Assembly: GCF_025499425.1 (NCBI RefSeq)
Contig: NZ_JAIMCB010000008.1
Location: 186,001 to 250,000 of the forward strand
Length of the DNA: 64,000 nt
Source of the DNA: Acidiferrimicrobium sp. IK
GTDB lineage: Bacteria; Actinomycetota; Acidimicrobiia; Acidimicrobiales; Palsa-688
Direction of reading: 5' to 3'
Shown: positions 22,745 through 34,470 of the stretch, one piece after another
Numbering within the stretch: the stretch's first letter is position 1
Layout: the number at the start of each line of letters is the position of its first letter
The notes under the pieces: model-generated
The model's input: only the letters and a program-made list of their open reading frames with translations
What the model was told of the DNA's origin: nothing
Databases searched by the model: none
Made by a program: the position numbers and the translations under genes

Positions 22745-24057
22745 CCGGATCGGTCGTGACCGGCTCGGTGGCGACCGCCGAGGGGCCCGGCGCCGACGGC
22801 ACCGCCGACAGCGACCGGCCCCGGGGCCGGTACCGGCGGGTGTTCACCTACCTGGCGATGGCCGGGCCGGGGATCATCGCCGCCAACGCCGGCAACGACG
22901 CCGGCGGGATCATCACCTACGCGTCGGCGGGCGCCGAGTTCGCGTACCGGACCCTTTTTTTCATGCTGCTCATCACCATCGGCCTGGTCGTGGTCCAGGA
23001 GATGTGCGCCCGTCTCGGCGCGTTCACCGGCAAGGGTCTGGCCGCGCTGATCCGCGAGGAGTTCACGCTGCGGTGGGCCGCGTTCGCGCTGTTCTGCCTG
23101 GTGCTGGCCAACCTGGGGCTGGTCGTGTCGGAGTTCGCCGGGGTCGGCGCCGCCCTCCAGCTGCTCGGCGTGAGCCGCTACATCTCGATCCCGATCGCCG
23201 CGGTGGCGATCTGGGGGCTGGTGATGTTCGGCTCCTACCGGTACGCGGAGCGGCTGTTTTTGATCCTGACCCTGGTGTTCTTCGCGTACCCCGTCGCCGC
23301 GCTGCTCGGCCACCCGGCGTGGGGCACCGCCCTGCACCAGACGGTGGTCCCCCACCTCGAGGCGTCCAGGGCGTTCATCCTCGTCGGGGTGGCGCTCATC
23401 GGCACGACGATCACCCCGTACATGCAGCTGTACGTGGCCGCCGCGGTCGCCGACAAGGGCCTCGGCCCAGACGAGTACCGCTACGAGCGGTTCGACTCCA
23501 TCGCCGGCGCGGTGTTCTCCAACGTCATCAGCTTCTTCATCATCGTGTCGACCGCGGCGGCCATCGGGAAGCTGGGCCAGCCGCTGGGCTCCGCCCAGCA
23601 GGCAGCCCAGGCCCTCAAGCCGGTCGCCGGGTCGGCCGCGACCAAGCTGTTCGCGCTCGGCCTGTTCGGGGCGTCCGCGCTGGCGGGGGCGGTCGTGCCG
23701 CTGTCGACGGCGTACGCGGTGTCGGAGGCGGTGGGCGTCGAGCGTTCGGTGTCGCGCCGGTTCACCGAGGCGCCGGTGTTCCTGTCGCTGTTCACCGGGC
23801 AGGTGTTCATCGGGGCGCTGGTCGCGTTGGCCCCCGGCAACCTGGTCAACCTGCTGCTCAACACCCAGGAGCTCAACGGGATCATCACGCCGATCATCTT
23901 GGTGTTCATCTTGATCCTCGCCAACCGCCGCAGCCTGCTCGGCCGGGCCGCCAACGGACCGGCGCTGCGGGTGGTGGCGACCGTGGTCGTCATCGGGGTG
24001 AGCGCCATGTCGCTGGCCGTGGTCGGCCAGACCGTCCTCGGCTGGTTCGGGGCGTGA
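22741..24057 (+). CDS. Nramp-family divalent metal transporter, non-canonical metal site
   Basis: 438 residues with eleven or so membrane helices and the Nramp/LeuT arrangement. Helix 1 reads GPGIIAANAGNDAGG: the conserved Asp stays but the usual DPGN has become DAGG. Helix 6 has TTITPYMQLY where manganese and iron transporters have the MPH motif, so the Met and His are replaced. Loss of the soft-metal ligand Met is a mark of Nramp-related magnesium transporters (NRMT), so Mg2+ is a plausible substrate, though this is inference. Translational coupling to an MgtE-type sensor supports it. GTG 22741 overlaps that gene's stop. Confidence 0.85.
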   Translation: MTGSVVTGSVATAEGPGADGTADSDRPRGRYRRVFTYLAMAGPGIIAANAGNDAGGIITYASAGAEFAYRTLFFMLLITIGLVVVQEMCARLGAFTGKGLAALIREEFTLRWAAFALFCLVLANLGLVVSEFAGVGAALQLLGVSRYISIPIAAVAIWGLVMFGSYRYAERLFLILTLVFFAYPVAALLGHPAWGTALHQTVVPHLEASRAFILVGVALIGTTITPYMQLYVAAAVADKGLGPDEYRYERFDSIAGAVFSNVISFFIIVSTAAAIGKLGQPLGSAQQAAQALKPVAGSAATKLFALGLFGASALAGAVVPLSTAYAVSEAVGVERSVSRRFTEAPVFLSLFTGQVFIGALVALAPGNLVNLLLNTQELNGIITPIILVFILILANRRSLLGRAANGPALRVVATVVVIGVSAMSLAVVGQTVLGWFGA

Positions 24058-24096
24058 CCGCCGGGAAGGCGAACCGGCCCGGGTAACCTCCCGGGG

Positions 24097-24885
24097 ATGC
24101 CCACCCTCCGGCCGCTGGTGGCCGACGTCGAGGGCGACGGGCCGGCGGTGATCCTCCTACACGGCCAGCCCGGCCGGGCCGGCAACTGGTACCGGGTCAC
24201 CGCCCGCCTGGCGGACCGCTACACCACCGTCGCCCCCGACCGCCTCGGGTACGGGCGCACCGGCGGCCCGGCCGGCGACTTCGCCGACAACGCCGCGGCC
24301 ACCCTGGCGTTGATGGACCAGATGGGCATCGAGCGGGCGGTGATCGCCGCCCACAGCTGGGCCGGCGGCGTCGCCCTGCGCCTGGCGCTGGACTCCTCGG
24401 CCCGGGTGGCCGGCTTGGTGCTGGTCGCGTCGGTCGCCCCCGGCGACCCGGTCGGCCGCCTGGACCGGCTGCTGGCCCGCCGTCCCGTCGGCGAGCTGGC
24501 CGCGCTGGCCACCCTCGGCGTAGCCGGCCGGGCGCTGGCCGTCCCGGCGTTGCGCCGGGCGGTGTCGCGGGCGCTGCCCGACGGGCCGGCCGAGATGGTC
24601 GCCCAGGCCCGGCCGTCGCGCAACGCGTGGCGGGCGTTCGCCGCCGAGCAGCGGGTGTTCGTCGAGCAGATCGACGGGATGGCCGCCGACCTGCGCCGCA
24701 TCGACGTGCCGACCCGGGTGGTGATCGGCAGCGCCGACAAGGTCGTCGGGTCCGGGGCCGGGACGCTGCTGGCCTCCGGGATCCCCCGGGCGGTCCTCAC
24801 CACGGTCCCCCGCGCCGGTCACCTGCTGCCGTGGGATCACCCCGAAGCGGTGGAGGCGGCGGTGGACGCCGTCGCCGGCGGTTAG
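24097..24885 (+). CDS. Alpha/beta hydrolase
   Basis: 262 residues. HGQPGRAGNWYR is the oxyanion-hole region, the nucleophile Ser is in AHSWAGG, and the catalytic His in GHLLPWDHP; the acid is likely the Asp of IGSADKVV. The fold suits an esterase, haloperoxidase-like or C-C hydrolase enzyme; the substrate is unknown. TAACCT (24084-24089) lies seven bases before ATG 24097, so the mRNA is probably leaderless. Its stop overlaps the ftsX stop on the other strand (TTAG at 24882-24885). Confidence 0.85.
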   Translation: MPTLRPLVADVEGDGPAVILLHGQPGRAGNWYRVTARLADRYTTVAPDRLGYGRTGGPAGDFADNAAATLALMDQMGIERAVIAAHSWAGGVALRLALDSSARVAGLVLVASVAPGDPVGRLDRLLARRPVGELAALATLGVAGRALAVPALRRAVSRALPDGPAEMVAQARPSRNAWRAFAAEQRVFVEQIDGMAADLRRIDVPTRVVIGSADKVVGSGAGTLLASGIPRAVLTTVPRAGHLLPWDHPEAVEAAVDAVAGG

Positions 24886-25769
24886 ACCGCCAGGAACCGG
24901 CGGACCGCGAACGCGGAGCCGAGCGCCCCGATCGCCGCGCCGACCACCAGCACGACCAGCCCGGTCAGGAACGCCTCGTGGGGGCTGATCAAGATCTTGG
25001 TGATCGCGAACGGGCTGTTGTTGCTCACGAACGACGCGATGGTGTTGCGCAGGAAGTAGGTGAACACGAACGCCGCGACCGCGCCGACCAGCCCGTGGAC
25101 CAGCCCTTCGATCATGAACGGTATTCGGATGAACCAGTTGGTGGCGCCGACCAGCTTCATCACCGCGACCTCTCTACGCCGGGCGAAGATGGCCAGCTGG
25201 ATGGTGTTGATGATCAGCGCGATCGCCCCGATCATGACCACCGCGGCGATCACCGACGCGCCGTAGCGCAGCTGGTGGGAGGTCTTCACCAGCTTGGCGA
25301 TCTCCTGCTGCGCGTAGGTCACCGTCCGCACGCCCGGCTGCCCCTGGAACTGGCGGGCCAGCTGCGCGGCGTCTTGGGCCCGGACCGGCACCACCCGGTA
25401 CGACGTCGGCATGGAGTTGACGTCGAGGGCTTGGAGCAAGTCGGGCTGCCCGGCGAAGATCTGCTTGAACTCGGCGTACGCGTGCGGCTTGTCGACGAAG
25501 TGGTAGCTGCGGATCCCCGGCATCGACGACAGCTCGTGGCCGACCGCTCCGACCTGGTTGCTCGACGCGCTCGGCTGCATGAAGATCGCGACCTGCACCC
25601 CGCCCCGCCACTGCAGCGTCGCTTTGGACACCGCCTGGCGGGTGACCAGCACCACCCCGAGCGCTCCGAGCGACACCGCCATGGTCAAGATCGCGGCGAT
25701 GGTCATGAGCAGGTTCCGGCGGAGGTTCCCGCCGGTCTCCCTGGCGACGTAACCGACTGAGACCGGCAC
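24882..25769 (-). CDS. ftsX: FtsX, cell-division ABC-transporter-like membrane subunit
   Basis: 295 residues: a cytosolic N-terminus, first membrane helix at about 20-42, an outside loop (about 50-165) that in FtsX engages peptidoglycan hydrolase activators, then three helices in the FtsX permease region (VIAAVVMIGAIALIINTIQL, the REVAVMKLVGATNWFIRIPF motif, and the C-terminal helix). With FtsE it links the divisome to wall hydrolases such as RipC-type NlpC/P60 enzymes. GTG 25769 shares a base with the TAG stop of ftsE, so the two are coupled. Confidence 0.95.
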   Translation of the reverse strand: MPVSVGYVARETGGNLRRNLLMTIAAILTMAVSLGALGVVLVTRQAVSKATLQWRGGVQVAIFMQPSASSNQVGAVGHELSSMPGIRSYHFVDKPHAYAEFKQIFAGQPDLLQALDVNSMPTSYRVVPVRAQDAAQLARQFQGQPGVRTVTYAQQEIAKLVKTSHQLRYGASVIAAVVMIGAIALIINTIQLAIFARRREVAVMKLVGATNWFIRIPFMIEGLVHGLVGAVAAFVFTYFLRNTIASFVSNNSPFAITKILISPHEAFLTGLVVLVVGAAIGALGSAFAVRRFLAV

Positions 25770-26455
25770 TAGGCGCCCATCCCGTAGACGCCGCGGGCCT
25801 GGTCGCGGATGACGGTGCCCCGGTCCAGCTCGATCACCCGGCGGCGCATCGAGTCGACGATCCCCGAGTCGTGGGTGGCCATGACCACCGTCGTCCCGGT
25901 CCGGTTGATCCGGTCCAAGAGCCGCATGATCCCCGCCGTGGTGCTCGGGTCGAGGTTGCCGGTCGGCTCGTCGGCGAGGAGGATCAGGGGCCGGTTGACG
26001 AACGCCCGGGCGATGGCGACGCGCTGCTGCTCGCCGCCGGAGAGCTCGTGGGGGAGGTTGGTCAGCTTGCGGCCCAAACCGACCAGGTCGAGGATTTGGG
26101 GCACCTGGGACTTGACGACGTGGCGGGGACGGCCGATGACCTCGAGCGCGAACGCCACGTTCTCGTACACCGACTTGGTCGGCAGGAGCCGGAAGTCCTG
26201 GAACACGCAGCCGATGTTGCGGCGCAGGTAGGGGACCTTCCACGGGCTGAGCGCGCCGACTTCCTTGCCGGCGACCCACACCGCGCCGCGGTCGGCCTGC
26301 TCCTCTTTGGTCACCAGATGCAGGAACGTCGACTTCCCCGAGCCGGACGGGCCGACGAGGAAGACGAACTCGCCCTTCTGGATGTCAACCGAGACATCCC
26401 GGAGAGCCACAGTGGTGCCCTTGTAGGACTTGGTGACGCTGTCGAACTTGATCAT
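25769..26455 (-). CDS. ftsE: FtsE, cell-division ATPase
   Basis: 228 residues of ABC ATPase: Walker [11 protein letters not shown]-loop in VFQDFRLLP, signature [14 protein letters not shown], Walker [14 protein letters not shown], and the H-loop in VMATHDSG. It powers the conformational cycle of FtsX at the division site. The gene order prfB-ftsE-ftsX is the usual actinobacterial one; in many relatives smpB follows ftsX, but here a convergent alpha/beta hydrolase gene follows instead. Confidence 0.96.
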   Translation of the reverse strand: MIKFDSVTKSYKGTTVALRDVSVDIQKGEFVFLVGPSGSGKSTFLHLVTKEEQADRGAVWVAGKEVGALSPWKVPYLRRNIGCVFQDFRLLPTKSVYENVAFALEVIGRPRHVVKSQVPQILDLVGLGRKLTNLPHELSGGEQQRVAIARAFVNRPLILLADEPTGNLDPSTTAGIMRLLDRINRTGTTVVMATHDSGIVDSMRRRVIELDRGTVIRDQARGVYGMGA

Positions 26456-26528
26456 AAGTAAGTAGGCGGTGCGGACTGCCCCTGCGCACCGAGGTCAAAG
26501 CGTACTCCCCGCGCCGCGGCCGGGGAGG

Positions 26529-27638
26529 TCACGCGCCGGCGCCGGCCCTCCTCCAGCGCAGCCAGGCCTCCATGAACGCGTCGAGGTCCCCGTCGAGGAC
26601 GGCTTGGACGTTGCCGGTCTCGTAGTCGGTGCGCAGGTCCTTGACCTGCTGATACGGGGCCAGGACGTAGGAACGGATCTGCGCTCCCCACCCGACCTGG
26701 GCCTTCGGGCCGGCCATCGCGTCGAGCTGCGCGGCTCGTTCCTCCCGCTGCCGCTCGGCCAGCTTGGCCGCCAGGATCTGCATCGCCTTGGCCTTGTTTT
26801 GGTGCTGGGAGCGCTCGTTTTGGACCGCCACGACGACCCCGGTCGGGAGGTGGGTGATCCGCACCGCGGAGTCGGTGACGTTGACGTGCTGGCCGCCGGC
26901 GCCCGACGACCGGTAGGTGTCGATGCGCAGCTCCTTCTCGTCGATGTCGACCTCGCCGGAGAGATCCTCGAAAAACGGCACCGCGCTGACCGACGCGAAG
27001 CTGGTCTGGCGCCGGGACTGGGAGTCGAACGGCGAGATCCGCACCAGGCGGTGCACCCCCCGCTCCGAGCCGAGCAGACCGAACGCGAACCGGCCTTTGA
27101 CGATGAACGTCGCGGAGAGGATCCCGGCTTCTTGGCCCTCGGACACCTCGTCGATCTCCATCTCGAAGCCGCGCCGCTCGGCCCAGCGCTGATACATCCG
27201 CAGCAGCATCTCGGCCCAGTCCTGGGCATCGGTGCCGCCGTCTTTGGCGTGGATCTCGCACACCGCGTCGCGTTCGTCGTGCTCGCCGGTGAACAGCGAC
27301 CGAAGCTCCAGCTCGTCGAGGGTGCGTGCCGCCGCCGCGCTCTGGTCCTCCAGCTCGCCGGCGACGGAGTCGTCGCCCTCCTCCTCCGCCAGCTGGAAGA
27401 GGGTCTCGATGTCGCCGATGCCGGCATCGAGGGCCTCGAGGACGTCGACGTCGCCTTTCACCTGGCCGTACTCGCGGGTCACCTTCTGGCCGAGGTCGGT
27501 ATTGTCCCAGAGGTCGGGGCGGCCCATCTCCTCCTCCAGCTCGGCCAGCCGCCGCCGGCTGCCGTCCAGATCGAGGTAGGTCTCGGCCTCCGACAGTCTG
27601 CGCCGCAGGGCGCGGATGTCCTCTGTGAAGTCCCGCAC
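26529..27638 (-). CDS. prfB: Peptide chain release factor 2
   Basis: 369 residues. The SPF tripeptide (ISPFDSQSRRQ) that reads UGA/UAA and the GGQ motif (SSGAGGQHVN) that triggers peptide release are both present. The gene is a single uninterrupted frame: the programmed +1 frameshift at codon 26 known in many bacteria is absent, as is usual in actinobacteria. GTG 27638 starts it, only 4 bp after the secA stop, so secA and prfB are one transcription unit. Confidence 0.97.
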   Translation of the reverse strand: MRDFTEDIRALRRRLSEAETYLDLDGSRRRLAELEEEMGRPDLWDNTDLGQKVTREYGQVKGDVDVLEALDAGIGDIETLFQLAEEEGDDSVAGELEDQSAAAARTLDELELRSLFTGEHDERDAVCEIHAKDGGTDAQDWAEMLLRMYQRWAERRGFEMEIDEVSEGQEAGILSATFIVKGRFAFGLLGSERGVHRLVRISPFDSQSRRQTSFASVSAVPFFEDLSGEVDIDEKELRIDTYRSSGAGGQHVNVTDSAVRITHLPTGVVVAVQNERSQHQNKAKAMQILAAKLAERQREERAAQLDAMAGPKAQVGWGAQIRSYVLAPYQQVKDLRTDYETGNVQAVLDGDLDAFMEAWLRWRRAGAGA

Positions 27639-27642
27639 CGGG

Positions 27643-30447
<2,805 letters not shown>

Positions 30448-30569
30448 GGCCCGCTCATGCTACCGGTCCCCTCATGGTCCGGCGGAGCGCTCGCCGGCCG
30501 CGGCGGGCTCCCCGGCGCGGCGCCGGGCCGCCCCCGGCGCAGTTTTCCCCACCGCTACCGTCTACCAGC

Positions 30570-32036
30570 GTGGATGCCGCCGCCACGCTCCGAGCGCCGT
30601 CGCGTCTCGCCGCTCGGGTCCTCGACGCCCGGCTGCTCGTCCACCTGCCGGTCGCCGCCTTGGTGGCCGCGTACGCGCTGCGCTTCAGCGTTCTCACCGT
30701 CTCGGTGTACGACGGTTACGGCACTCCCCCCTACGACATGTCGATCCCCGACCAGGGGATCTGGCTGCTCAGCCGGCTGCACGCCCCGTTCTCGACGGTC
30801 ATGGGACGCGACGTCATGGCCGACCACACGTCGTTCATCTTCGCCCTGCTCGTCCCGCTGTTTTGGGTGTACCCGCACGCCGCCGCGCTCCTCGTCGCCC
30901 AGTCGGTGATGCTGGCCGCGGCGGCCATCCCGATCTACCTATACGCCCTCCGCCGCCTCGACAGCCCGGCGATGGCCACCGCCCTGGCCGCCGCCTACCT
31001 CCTCAACCCGGCGCTGCAGTGGGGCAACCTCGAGCAGTTCCACGTCGAGTGCTTCACCGTGCTGCTGGTGAGCGTCGGCCTGTACGCCGCGCTCGAGAGC
31101 CGCTTCAGGCTGCTCGTGGTGTGCGTCGGCCTGCTGTTTCTCTGCAAGGAGGACGTCGGCCTCGTCGCCGCCCCGCTCGCTTTGTGGGTGGCGTGGCGGC
31201 GCAACCGCCGCCTCGGCGCCGGCCTCCTCGCCGCGACCGCGGCGTGGTCGGTGGCGGCGTCTTCGATCATCTACGCCATGGTCGGGATGATCAACGTCCA
31301 CACCGGCCGGCTGCCCTTCGGCGGCGCCGGCGGCACGGTCCGCACCGCTTTGGCGCACCCCGGGAAGTTCTTCTCCTACCTGCGCTCCGGCGGGCGCCCG
31401 TTCTACCTGTGGCAGATGCTCTCCTCGGTCGGTCTGGTGCTGGTACGGGCCCCGGAGATCGCCGCGCTGTGCGTGCTCACCCTGGCGGTCAACGTGATCA
31501 CCTCGTTCGGCTACGAGCACCAGATCGCCTACCACTATTCGATGCCGCCGGTCCCGATCCTGGTGATGGGGACCGCGTTCGCCATCGGCGCGCTGCGCAG
31601 CCGCCGGTCCCGGACCGTGGCCACCGGCGTGGTCCTCGGCTGCGCCGTGGTCACCTGCTACCTGTGGGGGCTGGCGCCGTTCTCCCGGCACACCTACCCG
31701 CACCTCAGCCCGGCCAGCGCCGAGGTCCGCGACATCGACAGCGTGCTGGCGAAGCTCCCGTCCCACGCGGTGGTGTCGGCCTACTACCCCTACGTCGCCC
31801 ACCTCGACCACCGGAGCGGGATCTACATGTGGCCCAACCCGTTCCGGGCCGAGTACTGGAACACCTTCCACCAGGAGGGCCAGCGGCTGCCCGTCGCCGA
31901 CCAGGTCGAGTGGCTGGTGCTGCCCACCGACCTCAGCGAGGCGGACGGGGCGGCCACGTTCGGTTCCATCGCCGGGTCGTTCCACGTCGTGGCCCGCGCC
32001 GGCGGCGTCGCCCTCTACCAGCGCAACGGCCCCTAA
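30570..32036 (+). CDS. DUF2079 polytopic membrane protein
   Basis: 488 residues with about ten membrane helices and a large loop after helix 1 (YDMSIPDQGIWLLSRLHAPFSTVMGRDVMADH) typical of DUF2079, a family related to GT-C glycosyltransferases. The C-terminal 110 residues lie outside (VVSAYYPYVAHLDHRSGIYMWPNPF). It may transfer a sugar from a polyprenyl donor, but no member has a well-known reaction. GTG 30570 is chosen: TACCGT (30556-30561) lies eight bases upstream and no ribosome site is seen. It overlaps the convergent response-regulator gene by 4 bases. Confidence 0.8.
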   Translation: MDAAATLRAPSRLAARVLDARLLVHLPVAALVAAYALRFSVLTVSVYDGYGTPPYDMSIPDQGIWLLSRLHAPFSTVMGRDVMADHTSFIFALLVPLFWVYPHAAALLVAQSVMLAAAAIPIYLYALRRLDSPAMATALAAAYLLNPALQWGNLEQFHVECFTVLLVSVGLYAALESRFRLLVVCVGLLFLCKEDVGLVAAPLALWVAWRRNRRLGAGLLAATAAWSVAASSIIYAMVGMINVHTGRLPFGGAGGTVRTALAHPGKFFSYLRSGGRPFYLWQMLSSVGLVLVRAPEIAALCVLTLAVNVITSFGYEHQIAYHYSMPPVPILVMGTAFAIGALRSRRSRTVATGVVLGCAVVTCYLWGLAPFSRHTYPHLSPASAEVRDIDSVLAKLPSHAVVSAYYPYVAHLDHRSGIYMWPNPFRAEYWNTFHQEGQRLPVADQVEWLVLPTDLSEADGAATFGSIAGSFHVVARAGGVALYQRNGP

Positions 32037-32773
32037 TCGTCGCCTTGGTGTGGGTCGAGCAGCCGCTGGCGCACGGCGTACATGACCGCCTCCATCCGGG
32101 AGTGCAGGTGCAGCTTCTCCAAGATGTTGCGGACGTGGTTTTTCACGGTGTTCTCGGAGATGAACAGCCGGTCGGCGACCTCCTTGTTGCTCATCCCCCG
32201 GGCCACCAGCTTGAGGACCTCGAGCTCCCGGGCGGTGAGCACCGGCGTCGGGAACTGCTCGCGCTGCGCGGCCTTCTTGGCCAGCGCGTTGAACTCGTTG
32301 AGCAGCTTGGAGGCCATCGACGGGGAGATCAGGCTCTGGCCTTGGACCACCGCCCGGATCGCCTCGGCGACCTCCTCCACGGAGATCTCCTTGAGCAGGT
32401 AGCCGTTGGCGCCGGCCTTGATCGCCTCGTAGAGGTCGTCCTCCTCGTCGCTCACCGTCAGCATCAAGATCTTGGTCGTCGGGAGCAGGTCGCGGATCTG
32501 CCCGGCGGCTTCGATGCCGGTGACGCGGGGCATCCGCACGTCCATCAGGACCACGTCGGGGGCGTGCTCGGTGGCGCGGGCCACCGCCTCCTCACCGTTC
32601 TCCGCCTCGGCGACCACCTCGATGTCGTCCTCGGTGCCGAGCACCACGAACAGGCCCCGACGAAACAGCGCTTGGTCGTCGGCGATGAGCACCCGGATCA
32701 CGTCCTCCGCGGGCCGCCAGTGCCGGTCCGCGTCGGCCCCCTCGTTCGTCGGGTCTGGCTGTTCGAACGTCAT
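32033..32773 (-). CDS. NarL/LuxR-family response regulator (orphan)
   Basis: 246 residues. A 25-residue N-terminal extension precedes the receiver, which has the acidic pair in IADDQALF, phospho-acceptor Asp in LMDVRMPRV, Thr in MLTVSDEED and Lys in LLKEIS. The LuxR-type HTH follows near the C-terminus (LTARELEVLKLVARGMSNKEVADRL, SENTVKNHVRNILEKL, in segments). No histidine kinase gene is adjacent. The 387 bp upstream contain an inverted repeat and other structure that may serve its control. Confidence 0.92.
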   Translation of the reverse strand: MTFEQPDPTNEGADADRHWRPAEDVIRVLIADDQALFRRGLFVVLGTEDDIEVVAEAENGEEAVARATEHAPDVVLMDVRMPRVTGIEAAGQIRDLLPTTKILMLTVSDEEDDLYEAIKAGANGYLLKEISVEEVAEAIRAVVQGQSLISPSMASKLLNEFNALAKKAAQREQFPTPVLTARELEVLKLVARGMSNKEVADRLFISENTVKNHVRNILEKLHLHSRMEAVMYAVRQRLLDPHQGDD

Positions 32774-33160
32774 CGTGGTGCTCCAGACGGATACGCCGTC
32801 GCATCTCGTATCACTTCACGCTAGCCGGGGGTGCCCGCGGGCAGCCCATCTTGCGGGGTTTGCGCGGGCCTCAGCGGCTGACCTGGTCTTTGACCCCACA
32901 CCCGCCTGCTGCGCCGATCGGGAGGCGGTGGCGGCGGCCGGAGCCCTGCACCACCGGATGCCCTCCTTGTACGGCGTCTCCGCCCCGGGACCCGGTTGGT
33001 CCCATCGGCGGGCAGGCCTTACTTCTAAGCCGCACCATGCTCAGCAACCACGGGTTGCCTTACGTGGGTCGTTTCGCCTGCGACTGGCATCGACTTGCAA
33101 CCACAGACCCGCTGAGGCCCTCCCCAAGTGTAGGAGGTCCGGCGGCGGCCGGCCCGGCGG
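32774..33160. other. 387-bp intergenic region with inverted repeats, no protein gene seen
   Basis: The region separates the SIS isomerase stop (33161) from the response-regulator start (32773), both on the minus strand. GGG-G-TGCCCG|CGGGCA-G-CCC at 32828-32847 is an inverted repeat with one mismatch pair, 55 bp upstream of the regulator start. Further away, bases 33044-33110 have arms that can pair in two alternative ways. I find no tRNA and no ORF with coding character. Confidence 0.6.
33044..33110 (-). ncRNA. Candidate structured RNA with alternative pairings
   Basis: GCAACC occurs at 33044-33049 and 33097-33102, and its complement GGTTGC at 33053-33058, so the middle arm can pair with either neighbour. 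GGGTC (33066-33070) pairs with GACCC (33106-33110) around GTCG/CGAC (33068-33071, 33081-33084). Mutually exclusive stems are typical of leader RNAs. No known riboswitch class is recognised. The strand is assigned from the flanking minus-strand genes. Confidence 0.3.
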
Positions 33161-34198
33161 CTAGCTGCCGGCCAGCTGGGCCTTCAAGTCGGCGAGGACC
33201 GGCACCGGACCCGGGTCGATCCCGGCTTCGGCCGCCATCCACAGCGAGACGTAGTCGCCGAACAGCACCAAGTCGAACAGCTGGGCCAGGTCGCCGTCGC
33301 CTTCGGCGCGGATCTCCACGACGTCGGCCACCACCTCCCGGAGGATCTCGCCGACCAGGTCGAAGCGCCGGCCAACCTGCGGGTGCTCCCCGTCGTGGCG
33401 GAGGGCCACCGCGGTGAGGACCTGGCGGGTGACGTCGCCGTGCTGACCCCACCCGCACACCTCGTTGTGGCACAGCTCGGGCTGCGACGACCAAAACGCC
33501 GGGGCCTTGGCGTTCTCGTTGACCTGGGTCTTCCAGCGGGCGGCGGCCGCCGAGCCGACCGCTCCCCCGCCGTGGATCAGCGGGATCGTCCGGCCGATGC
33601 GGCGGGCGACGTCCGCCGCCGCGGAGGTGTCACCGGCGGTCGCCAAGGCGTCGCGGCGGCGTTTGAGCTGGTCGATCGCCGCGTCGATCCAGTACGACCC
33701 GCCGCGAAACAGCCCGATGTCCTCGAGCACCACCAGCGGAGGGAAGGCCATCGCGCCCAGCGCGGCGCGGGGCTGGGGGATGTCGGCGGGGACGGGGATC
33801 ACCGGCGCCCCCCAGCTGTCGCCGAGGCGGGCCAGCTCGCCGCCGCCGGCGACCACGACCATCCGGGCGCCGCTGACCGCGGCGTCGGACGCGGCCTGGA
33901 TCGTCTCCTCGGTGTCCCCGGACGCGGACACCGCGAACACCAAGGTGCCGTCACCGACGAACGCCGGGCACTCGTAGCCCTTGACCACCATCACCGGCAC
34001 CGGCATCTGCGGCGCGGCGACCGCGGTGAGGACGTCGCCGGCCATCCCGCTGCCGCCCATGCCGAGCACGACGACCGCTTCCACGTCCTCCCGGTTGGGT
34101 AGCCCCTCCAGGCCGCGGGCGCCGGCCACCGCGGCCTCCACCTGCTCGGGGAGCCCTTCGGCCAGGTCGAACATGCCGAGCGAGTCGAGCACGGTCAT
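33161..34198 (-). CDS. SIS-domain phosphosugar isomerase (PGI/PMI type)
   Basis: 345 residues with paired sugar-isomerase folds. VVVLGMGGSGMAGD and FAVSASGDTEETI are the phosphosugar-binding loops; the later WKTQVNENAKAPAFWSSQPELCHNE carries the Glu/His expected at the active site of bifunctional phosphoglucose/phosphomannose isomerases. It would make mannose-6-phosphate from fructose-6-phosphate, feeding the mannomutase encoded upstream in the same operon. Its start overlaps the stop of the Trm112 gene (ATGA). Confidence 0.85.
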   Translation of the reverse strand: MTVLDSLGMFDLAEGLPEQVEAAVAGARGLEGLPNREDVEAVVVLGMGGSGMAGDVLTAVAAPQMPVPVMVVKGYECPAFVGDGTLVFAVSASGDTEETIQAASDAAVSGARMVVVAGGGELARLGDSWGAPVIPVPADIPQPRAALGAMAFPPLVVLEDIGLFRGGSYWIDAAIDQLKRRRDALATAGDTSAAADVARRIGRTIPLIHGGGAVGSAAAARWKTQVNENAKAPAFWSSQPELCHNEVCGWGQHGDVTRQVLTAVALRHDGEHPQVGRRFDLVGEILREVVADVVEIRAEGDGDLAQLFDLVLFGDYVSLWMAAEAGIDPGPVPVLADLKAQLAGS

Positions 34199-34470
34199 CG
34201 GGCGTCGCTCCCCGGCGGCGCCGGCTCGTCGCCGGCCGCCTCGAAGGTCGGGCGGATGCCGTCGCGGTCGGCCTTGGCCACGAGACGCTGGTGCTCGGCG
34301 TCGTCGACGTCGGACGCCTCGTCGATCAGCATGATCGGGATGTCGTCGGTGATCTCGTAGCGGCGCCGGAGCCTCGGGTTGTACAAGAAACCCTCGTCGG
34401 CGAAGTAGAGGAGGGGGCCCTTGTCCTCGGGGCAGGCCAGGATGTCGAGCAGCGCAGGATCGAGAGGCAT
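34195..34470 (-). CDS. Trm112-family small zinc-binding-like protein
   Basis: 91 residues. The N-terminal 60 match the Trm112/YcaR family (LDPALLDILACPEDKGPL, then YEITDDIPIMLIDEA). Only one Cys is kept, so zinc may not be bound. It sits between phosphomannomutase and isomerase with start and stop overlaps on both sides (TGATG and ATGA), which is the standard actinobacterial order. Its role there is unknown; a chaperone or partner function for the neighbouring enzymes or for a methyltransferase is possible. Confidence 0.85.
   Translation of the reverse strand: MPLDPALLDILACPEDKGPLLYFADEGFLYNPRLRRRYEITDDIPIMLIDEASDVDDAEHQRLVAKADRDGIRPTFEAAGDEPAPPGSDAR

Noticed and set aside
26529..27638. Programmed +1 frameshift in prfB
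   Set aside because: The gene reads through as one frame with no in-frame stop near codon 26.
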